The notes under the pieces were generated by a model. It saw only the letters and a program-made list of their open reading frames with translations, did not search any database and was not told where the DNA came from. Positions 50,901 to 61,700 of a DNA stretch of 64,000 nt are shown here, one piece after another (the stretch's first letter is position 1; each line of letters opens with the position of its first letter). Both the position numbers and the translations under genes were made by a program. The stretch is taken from the NCBI GenBank assembly GCA_947396885.1, contig OX377206.1, forward strand, positions 50,575,631 through 50,639,630, read 5' to 3'. The DNA is from Heligmosomoides polygyrus polygyrus. Its lineage: Eukaryota; Nematoda; Chromadorea; Rhabditida; Heligmosomidae.

Positions 50901-52209
50901 TGTTAATGGTGGTTGTGTTTATCGATTTCTTCGGCAACACCACATAGTGTGATATGACTGTCGTCTTCAGGTACTTCCTCAAGAACGAACTTTGCAATTG
51001 ACGTATCTTTGAACAACGTCAATGAGAATCGGATATTAAACAATCAAGAGCTCTCATTTTTCCGGGACAATTCCTTGATTTTAGCTTGTTAATGGTGATT
51101 GTGTTTATCGATTTCTTCGGCAACACCACATAGTGTGACATGACTGCCGTCTTTAGGAACTTCCCCGAGAACGAACTTTGCAATTGACGTATCTTTGAAC
51201 AACGTCAATGAGAATCTGATCATTAACCTGTCAAGAGCTCTCATTTTTTCGGGACAATTCTTTGATATCAGCTTGTTCCTCGTGATTGGGTTTATCGGTT
51301 TCTTCGGCCACATGACATAGTGTGAGATGACTGTCGTCTTCAGGTACTTCCTCAAGAACGAACTTTGCAATTGACGTATCTTTGAACAACGTCAATGAGG
51401 ATCGGATCATTAACCAGTCAAGAGCTCTCATTTTTCGGGACAATTCTTTGATATCAGCTTGTTCCTCGTGATTGGGTTTATCGGTTTCTTCGGCAACATG
51501 ACATAGTGTGACATGACTGCCGTCTTTAGGAACTTCCCCAAGAACGAACTTTGCAATTGACGTATCTTTGAACAACGTCAATGAGAATCGGATCACTAAC
51601 CAGTCAAGAGCTCTCATTTTTCCGGGACAATTCCTTGATTTTAGCTTGTTAATGGTGATTGTGTTTATCGATTTCTTCGGCAACACCACATAGTGTGACA
51701 TGACTGCCGTATTTAGGAACTTCCCCAAGAACGAACTTTGCAATTGACGTATCTTTGAACAACGTCAATGAGAATCTGATAATTAAACAATCAAGAGCTC
51801 TCATTTTTCCGGGACAATTCCTTGATTTTAGCTTGTTAATGGTGATTGGGTTTATCGGTTTCTTCGGCCACATGACATAGTGTGACATGACTGTCGTCTT
51901 CAGGAACTTCCTCAAGAACGAACTTTGCAATTGACGTATCTTTGAACAACGTCAATGAGAATCGGATCATTAACCAGTCAAGAGCTCTCATTTTTTCGGG
52001 ACAATTCTTTGATATCAGCTTGTTCCTCGTGATTGGGTTTATCGGTTTCTTCGGCGACATGACATAGTGTGACATGACTGCCGTCTTCAGGAACTTCCTC
52101 AAGAACGAACTTTGCAATTGACGTATCTTTGAACAACGTCAATGAGAATCGGATAATTAAACAATCAAGAGCTCTCATTTTTCCGGGACAATTCCTTGAT
52201 TTTAGCTTG

Positions 52210-55200
52210 TTAATGGTGATTGTGTTTATCGATTTCTTCGGCAACACCACATAGTGTGACATGACTGCCGTATTTAGGAACTTCCCCAAGAACGAACTTT
52301 GCAATTGACGTATCTTTGAACAACGTCAATGAGAATCGGATCATTAACCAGTCAAGAGCTTTCATTTTTCCGAGACAATTCCTTGATTTTAGCTTGTTAA
52401 TGGTGACTGGGTTTATCGGTTTCTTCGGCCACATGACATAGTGTGACATGACTGTCGTCTTCAGGTACTTCCTCAAGAACGAACTTTGCAAATAACGTAT
52501 CTTTGAACAACGTCAATGAGAATCGGATCATTAACCAGTCAAGAGCTCTCATTTTTCGGGACAATTCTTTGATATCAGCTTGTTCCTCGTGATTGGGTTT
52601 ATCGGTTTCTTCGGCAACATGACATAGTGTGACATGACTGCCGTCTTTAGGAACTTCCCCAAGAACGAACTTTGCAATTGACGTATCTTTGAACAACGTC
52701 AATGAGAATCGGATCATTAACCAGTCAAGAGCTCTCATTTTTTCGGGACAATTCTTTGATATCAGCTTGTTCCTCGTGATTGGGTTTATCGGTTTCTTCG
52801 GCCACATGACATAGTGTGAGATGACTGTCGTCTTCAGGTACTTCCTCAAGAACGAACTTTGCAATTGACGTATCTTTGAACAACGTCAATGAGGATCGGA
52901 TCATTAACCAGTCAAGAGCTCTCATTTTTCGGGACAATTCTTTGATATCAGCTTGTTCCTCGTGATTGGGTTTATCGGTTTCTTCGGCAACATGACATAG
53001 TGTGACATGACTGCCGTCTTTAGGAACTTCCCCAAGAACGAACTTTGCAATTGACGTATCTTTGAACAACGTCAATGAGAATCGGATCACTAACCAGTCA
53101 AGAGCTCTCATTTTTCCGGGACAATTCCTTGATTTTAGCTTGTTAATGGTGATTGTGTTTATCGATTTCTTCGGCAACACCACATAGTGTGACATGACTG
53201 CCGTATTTAGGAACTTCCCCAAGAACGAACTTTGCAATTGACGTATCTTTGAACAACGTCAATGAGAATCTGATAATTAAACAATCAAGAGCTCTCATTT
53301 TTCCGGGACAATTCCTTGATTTTAGCTTGTTAATGGTGATTGGGTTTATCGGTTTCTTCGGCCACATGACATAGTGTGACATGACTGTCGTCTTCAGGAA
53401 CTTCCTCAAGAACGAACTTTGCAATTGACGTATCTTTGAACAACGTCAATGAGAATCGGATCATTAACCAGTCAAGAGCTCTCATTTTTTCGGGACAATT
53501 CTTTGATATCAGCTTGTTCCTCGTGATTGGGTTTATCGGTTTCTTCGGCGACATGACATAGTGTGACATGACTGCCGTCTTCAGGAACTTCCTCAAGAAC
53601 GAACTTTGCAATTGACGTATCTTTGAACAACGTCAATGAGAATCGGATCATTAACCAGTCAAGAGCTCTCATTTTTCGGGACAATTCTTTGATATCAGCT
53701 TGTTCCTCGTGATTGGGTTTATCGGTTTCTTCGGCAACATGACATAGTGTGACATGACTGCCGTCTTTAGGAACTTCCCCAAGAACGAACTTTGCAATTG
53801 ACGTATCTTTGAACAACGTCAATGAGAATCGGATCATTAACCAGTCAAGAGCTCTCATTTTTTCGGGACAATTCTTTGATATCAGCTTGTTCCTCGTGAT
53901 TGGGTTTATCGGTTTCTTCGGCGACATGACATAGTGTGACATGACTGCCGTCTTCAGGAACTTCCTCAAGAACGAACTTTGCAATTGACGTATCTTTGAA
54001 CAACGTCAATGAGAATCGGATAATTAAACAATCAAGAGCTCTCATTTTTCCGGGACAATTCCTTGATTTTAGCTTGTTAATGGTGATTGTGTTTATCGAT
54101 TTCTTCGGCAACACCACATAGTGTGACATGACTGCCGTATTTAGGAACTTCCCCAAGAACGAACTTTGCAATTGACGTATCTTTGAACAACGTCAATGAG
54201 AATCGGATCATTAACCAGTCAAGAGCTTTCATTTTTCCGAGACAATTCCTTGATTTTAGCTTGTTAATGGTGACTGGGTTTATCGGTTTCTTCGGCCACA
54301 TGACATAGTGTGACATGACTGTCGTCTTCAGGTACTTCCTCAAGAACGAACTTTGCAAATAACGTATCTTTGAACAACGTCAATGAGAATCGGATCATTA
54401 ACCAGTCAAGAGCTCTCATTTTTCGGGACAATTCTTTGATATCAGCTTGTTCCTCGTGATTGGGTTTATCGGTTTCTTCGGCAACATGACATAGTGTGAC
54501 ATGACTGCCGTCTTTAGGAACTTCCCCAAGAACGAACTTTGCAATTGACGTATCTTTGAACAACGTCAATGAGAATCGGATCATTAACCAGTCAAGAGCT
54601 CTCATTTTTTCGGGACAATTCTTTGATATCAGCTTGTTCCTCGTGATTGGGTTTATCGGTTTCTTCGGCCACATGACATAGTGTGAGATGACTGTCGTCT
54701 TCAGGTACTTCCTCAAGAACGAACTTTGCAATTGACGTATCTTTGAACAACGTCAATGAGGATCGGATCATTAACCAGTCAAGAGCTCTCATTTTTCGGG
54801 ACAATTCTTTGATATCAGCTTGTTCCTCGTGATTGGGTTTATCGGTTTCTTCGGCAACATGACATAGTGTGACATGACTGCCGTCTTTAGGAACTTCCCC
54901 AAGAACGAACTTTGCAATTGACGTATCTTTGAACAACGTCAATGAGAATCGGATCACTAACCAGTCAAGAGCTCTCATTTTTCCGGGACAATTCCTTGAT
55001 TTTAGCTTGTTAATGGTGATTGTGTTTATCGATTTCTTCGGCAACACCACATAGTGTGACATGACTGCCGTATTTAGGAACTTCCCCAAGAACGAACTTT
55101 GCAATTGACGTATCTTTGAACAACGTCAATGAGAATCTGATAATTAAACAATCAAGAGCTCTCATTTTTCCGGGACAATTCCTTGATTTTAGCTTGTTAA

Positions 55201-55943
55201 TGGTGATTGGGTTTATCGGTTTCTTCGGCCACATGACATAGTGTGACATGACTGTCGTCTTCAGGAACTTCCTCAAGAACGAACTTTGCAATTGACGTAT
55301 CTTTGAACAACGTCAATGAGAATCGGATCATTAACCAGTCAAGAGCTCTCATTTTTTCGGGACAATTCTTTGATATCAGCTTGTTCCTCGTGATTGGGTT
55401 TATCGGTTTCTTCGGCGACATGACATAGTGTGACATGACTGCCGTCTTCAGGAACTTCCTCAAGAACGAACTTTGCAATTGACGTATCTTTGAACAACGT
55501 CAATGAGAATCGGATCATTAACCAGTCAAGAGCTCTCATTTTTCGGGACAATTCTTTGATATCAGCTTGTTCCTCGTGATTGGGTTTATCGGTTTCTTCG
55601 GCAACATGACATAGTGTGACATGACTGCCGTCTTTAGGAACTTCCCCAAGAACGAACTTTGCAATTGACGTATCTTTGAACAACGTCAATGAGAATCGGA
55701 TCATTAACCAGTCAAGAGCTCTCATTTTTTCGGGACAATTCTTTGATATCAGCTTGTTCCTCGTGATTGGGTTTATCGGTTTCTTCGGCGACATGACATA
55801 GTGTGACATGACTGCCGTCTTCAGGAACTTCCTCAAGAACGAACTTTGCAATTGACGTATCTTTGAACAACGTCAATGAGAATCGGATAATTAAACAATC
55901 AAGAGCTCTCATTTTTCCGGGACAATTCCTTGATTTTAGCTTG
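52210..55943. repeat. Tandem 1,867-bp HOR (ten monomers, two copies)
   Basis: The order from 52210 repeats from 54077. The unit is ten monomers, three of them 186 bp (10 x 187 minus 3). Both copies contain AGAGCTTTCATTTTTCCGAG followed by TTGTTAATGGTGACTGGG, the AAATAACGTATC monomer, the GTGTGAGATGACTG monomer and several T5 monomers. A related partial copy lies at 45.96-47.4 kb. Confidence 0.82.
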
Positions 55944-57359
55944 TTAATGGTGATTGTGTTTATCGATTTCTTCGGCAACACCACATAGTGTGACATGACT
56001 GCCGTATTTAGGAACTTCCCCAAGAACGAACTTTGCAATTGACGTATCTTTGAACAACGTCAATGAGAATCGGATCATTAACCAGTCAAGAGCTTTCATT
56101 TTTCCGAGACAATTCATTGATTTCAGCTTGTTAATGGTGATTGTGTTTATCGATTTCTTCGGCCACATGACATAGTGTGACATGACTGCCGTCTTCAGGT
56201 ACTTCCTCAAGAACGAACTTTGCAATTGACGTATCTTTGAACACCGTCAGACGTCAATGAGAATCGGATCATTAGCCATCATTAGTACGGTTTTTATGTC
56301 TACCAGTTTCTTCGGCTTCACAAGATAGTGTGATATGACTGCCGTATTTAGGAACTTCCCCAAGAACGAACTTTGCAATTGACGTATCTTTGAACAACGT
56401 CAATGAGAATCTGATAATTAAACAATCAAGAGCTCTCATTTTTCCGGGACAATTCCTTGATTTTAGCTTGTTAATGGTGATTGGGTTTATCGGTTTCTTC
56501 GGCCACATGACATAGTGTGACATGACTGTCGTCTTCAGGAACTTCCTCAAGAACGAACTTTGCAATTGACGTATCTTTGAACAACGTCAATGAGGATCGG
56601 ATCATTAACCAGTCAAGAGCTCTCATTTTTCGGGACAATTCTTTGATATCAGCTTGTTCCTCGTGATTGGGTTTATCGGTTTCTTCGGCAACATGACATA
56701 GTGTGACATGACTGCCGTCTTTAGGAACTTCCCCAAGAACGAACTTTGCAATTGACGTATCTTTGAACAACGTCAATGAGAATCGGATCACTAACCAGTC
56801 AAGAGCTCTCATTTTTCCGGGACAATTCCTTGATTTTAGCTTGTTAATGGTGATTGTGTTTATCGATTTCTTCGGCAACACCACATAGTGTGACATGACT
56901 GCCGTATTTAGGAACTTCCCCAAGAACGAACTTTGCAATTGACGTATCTTTGAACAACGTCAATGAGAATCTGATAATTAAACAATCAAGAGCTCTCATT
57001 TTTCCGGGACAATTCCTTGATTTTAGCTTGTTAATGGTGATTGTGTTTATCGATTTCTTCGGCAACACCACATAGTGTGACATGACTGCCGTATTTAGGA
57101 ACTTCCCCAAGAACGAACTTTGCAATTGACGTATCTTTGAACAACGTCAATGAGAATCTGATAATTAAACAATCAAGAGCTCTCATTTTTCCGGGACAAT
57201 TCCTTGATTTTAGCTTGTTAATGGTGATTGTGTTTATCGATTTCTTCGGCAACACCACATAGTGTGACATGACTGCCGTCTTTAGGAACTTCCCCGAGAA
57301 CGAACTTTGCAATTGACGTATCTTTGAACAACGTCAATGAGAATCTGATCATTAACCTG

Positions 57360-58058
57360 TCAAGAGCTCTCATTTTTTCGGGACAATTCTTTGATATCAG
57401 CTTGTTCCTGGTGACTGGGTTTATCGGTTTCTTCGGCCACATGACATAGTGTGACATGACTGTCGTCTTCAGGTACTTCCTCAAGAACGAACTTTGCAAA
57501 TAACGTATCTTTGAACAACGTCAATGAGAATCGGATCATTAACCAGTCAAGAGCTCTCATTTTTCGGGACAATTCTTTGATATCAGCTTGTTCCTCGTGA
57601 TTGGGTTTATCGGTTTCTTCGGCAACATGACATAGTGTGACATGACTGCCGTCTTTAGGAACTTCCCCAAGAACGAACTTTGCAATTGACGTATCTTTGA
57701 ACAACGTCAATGAGGATCGGATCATTAACCAGTCAAGAGCTCTCATTTTTCGGGACAATTCTTTGATATCAGCTTGTTCCTCGTGATTGGGTTTATCGGT
57801 TTCTTCGGCAACATGACATAGTGTGACATGACTGCCGTCTTTAGGAACTTCCCCAAGAACGAACTTTGCAATTGACGTATCTTTGAACAACGTCAATGAG
57901 AATCGGATCACTAACCAGTCAAGAGCTCTCATTTTTCCGGGACAATTCCTTGATTTTAGCTTGTTAATGGTGATTGTGTTTATCGATTTCTTCGGCAACA
58001 CCACATAGTGTGACATGACTGCCGTATTTAGGAACTTCCCCAAGAACGAACTTTGCAA
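57360..58058 (-). other. Variant 232-codon open frame
   Basis: Three 62-residue repeats. The last as read from the window's left side includes the KDTLFAKF subtype, which derives from AAATAACGTATC monomers. It begins at TTG, like the others. Confidence 0.25.
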
Positions 58059-58770
58059 TTGACGTATCTTTGAACAACGTCAATGAGAATCTGATAATTA
58101 AACAATCAAGAGCTCTCATTTTTCCGGGACAATTCCTTGATTTTAGCTTGTTAATGGTGATTGGGTTTATCGGTTTCTTCGGCCACATGACATAGTGTGA
58201 CATGACTGTCGTCTTCAGGAACTTCCTCAAGAACGAACTTTGCAATTGACGTATCTTTGAACAACGTCAATGAGAATCGGATCATTAACCAGTCAAGAGC
58301 TCTCATTTTTTCGGGACAATTCTTTGATATCAGCTTGTTCCTCGTGATTGGGTTTATCGGTTTCTTCGGCGACATGACATAGTGTGACATGACTGCCGTC
58401 TTCAGGAACTTCCTCAAGAACGAACTTTGCAATTGACGTATCTTTGAACAACGTCAATGAGAATCGGATAATTAAACAATCAAGAGCTCTCATTTTTCCG
58501 GGACAATTCCTTGATTTTAGCTTGTTAATGGTGATTGTGTTTATCGATTTCTTCGGCAACACCACATAGTGTGACATGACTGCCGTATTTAGGAACTTCC
58601 CCAAGAACGAACTTTGCAATTGACGTATCTTTGAACAACGTCAATGAGAATCGGATCATTAACCAGTCAAGAGCTTTCATTTTTCCGAGACAATTCCTTG
58701 ATTTTAGCTTGTTAATGGTGATTGGGTTTATCGGTTTCTTCGGCCACATGACATAGTGTGACATGACTGT

Positions 58771-61700
58771 CGTCTTCAGGAACTTCCTCAAGAACGAACT
58801 TTGCAATTGACGTATCTTTGAACAACGTCAATGAGAATCGGATAATTAAACAATCAAGAGCTCTCATTTTTCCGGGACAATTCCTTGATTTTAGCTTGTT
58901 AATGGTGATTGTGTTTATCGATTTCTTCGGCAACACCACATAGTGTGACATGACTGCCGTCTTTAGGAACTTCCCCAAGAACGAACTTTGCAATTGACGT
59001 ATCTTTGAACAACGTCAATGAGAATCTGATCATTAACCTGTTAAGAGCTCTCATTTTTTCGGGACAATTCTTTGATATCAGCTTGTTCCTCGTGATTGGG
59101 TTTATCGGTTTCTTCGGCCACATGACATAGTGTGACATGACTGTCGTCTTCAGGTACTTCCTCAAGAACGAATTTTGCAATTGACGTATCTTTGAACAAC
59201 GTCAATGAGAATCGGATCATTAACCAGTCAAGAGCTCTCATTTTTCGGGACAATTCTTTGATATCAGCTTGTTCCTCGTGATTGGGTTTATCGGTTTCTT
59301 CGGCAACATGACATAGTGTGACATGACTGCCGTCTTTAGGAACTTCCCCAAGAACGAACTTTGCAATTGACGTATCTTTGAACAACGTCAATGAGAATCG
59401 GATCATTAACCAGTCAAGAGCTCTCATTTTTTCGGGACAATTCTTTGATATCAGCTTGTTCCTCGTGATTGGGTTTATCGGTTTCTTCGGCGACATGACA
59501 TAGTGTGACATGACTGCCGTCTTCAGGAACTTCCTCAAGAACGAACTTTGCAATTGACGTATCTTTGAACAACGTCAATGAGAATAGGATAATTAAACAA
59601 TCAAGAGCTCTCATTTTTCCGGGACAATTCCTTGATTTTAGCTTGTTAATGGTGATTGTGTTTATCGATTTCTTCGGCAACACCACATAGTGTGACATGA
59701 CTGCCGTCTTTAGGAACTTCCCCAAGAACGAACTTTGCAATTGACGTATCTTTGAACAACGTCAATGAGAATCGGACCATTAACCAGTCAACAGCTCTCA
59801 TTTTTCCGGGACAATTCCTTGATTTCAGCTTGTTAATGGTGATTGTGTTTATCGATTTCTTCGGCAACACCACATAGTGTGACATGACTGCCGTCTTTAG
59901 GAACTTCCCCAAGAACGAACTTTGCAATTGACGTATCTTTGAACAACGTCAATGAGAATCGGATCATTAACCAGTCAAGAGCTCTCATTTTTTCGGGACA
60001 ATTCTTTGATATCAGCTTGTTCCTCGTGATTGGGTTTGTCGGTTTCTTCGGCAACATGACATAGTGTGACATGACTGCCGTCTTCAGGAACTTCCTCAAG
60101 AACGAACTTTGCAATTGACGTATCTTTGAACAACGTCAATGAGAATCGGATCACTAACCAGTCAAGAGCTCTCATTTTTTCGGGACAATTGTTTGATTTC
60201 AGCTTGTTAATGGTGATTGTGTTTATCGATTTCATCGGTAACACGACATAGTGTGACATTACTGCCGTCTTTAGGAACTTCCCCAAGAACGAACTTTGCA
60301 ATTGACGTATCTTTGAACAACGTCAATGAGAATCGGATCATTAACCAGTCAAGTGCTCTCATTTTTTCGGGACAATTGTTTGATTTCAGCTTGTTAATGG
60401 TGATTGTGTTTATCGATTTCTTCGGCAACATCATATAGTGTGACATGACTGTCGTCTTTAGGACCTTCCTCAAGAACGATCTTCACAATCCACATATCTC
60501 ACAACACCGTCAGACGTCACACTGAGGCAGATCACTAGAAGGATCGAAACTACTATGTCTTCAGGTACTTCCTCAAGAACGAACTTTGCAATTGACGTAT
60601 CTTTGAACAACGTCAATGAGAATCGGATATTAAACAATCAAGAGCTCTCATTTTTCCGGGACAATTCCTTGATTTTAGCTTGTTAATGGTGATTGTGTTT
60701 ATCGATTTCATCGGTAACACGACATAGTGTGACATGACTGCCGTCTTTAGGAACTTCCCCAAGAACGAACTTTGCAATTGACGTATCTTTGAACAACGTC
60801 AATGAGAATCTGATCATTAACCTGTTAAGAGCTCCCATTTTTTCGGGACAATTCTTTGATATCAGCTTGTTCCTCGTGATTGGGTTTATCGGTTTCTTCG
60901 GCCACATGACATAGTGTGACATGACTGTCGTCTTCAGGAACTTCCTCAAGAACGAACTTTGCAATTGACGTATCTTTGAACAACGTCAATGAGAATCGGA
61001 TCATTAACCAGTCAAGAGCTCTCATTTTTTCGGGACAATTCTTTGATATCAGCTTGTTCCTCGTGATTGGGTTTGTCGGTTTCTTCGGCAACATGACATA
61101 GTGTGACATGACTGCCGTCTTCAGGAACTTCCTCAAGAACGAACTTTGCAATTGACGTATCTTTGAACAACGTCAATGAGAATCGGATCACTAACCAGTC
61201 AAGAGCTCTCATTTTTCCGGGACAATTCCTTGATTTTAGCTTGTTAATGGTGATTGTGTTTATCGATTTCTTCGGCAACACCACATAGTGTGACATGACT
61301 GCCGTATTTAGGAACTTCCCCAAGAACGAACTTTGCAATTGACGTATCTTTGAACAACGTCAATGAGAATCGGATCATTAACCAGTCAAGAGCTCTCATT
61401 TTTCCGAGACAATTCATTGATTTCAGCTTGTTAATGGTGATTGTGTTTATCTATTTCTTCGGCCACATGACATAGTGTGACATGACTGCCGTCTTCAGGA
61501 ACTTCCTCAAGAACGAACTTTGCAATTGACTTATCTTTGAACAACGTCAAGGAGAATCGGATAATTAAACAATCAAGAGCTCTCATTTTTCCGGGACAAT
61601 TCCTTGATTTTAGCTTGTTAATGGTGATTGTGTTTATCGATTTCATCGGTAACACGACATAGTGTGACATGACTGCCGTCTTTAGGAACTTCCCCAAGAA

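Larger units (their letters stand above)
42600..58770. repeat. Mixed A/B/T5/153-bp block with large internal copies
   Basis: Monomer order at about 42.62-44.75 kb recurs at 49.24-51.37 kb (offset 6,621). Order at about 45.0-47.4 kb recurs at 51.25-53.6 kb (offset 6,248). 52.2-53.98 kb recurs in tandem at 54.08-55.85 kb (offset 1,867). No 103-bp monomer occurs here. The variant GTGTGAGATGACTG marks the same monomer type near 45074, 46568, 51322, 52815 and 54683. No gene-like sequence was found. Confidence 0.8.
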
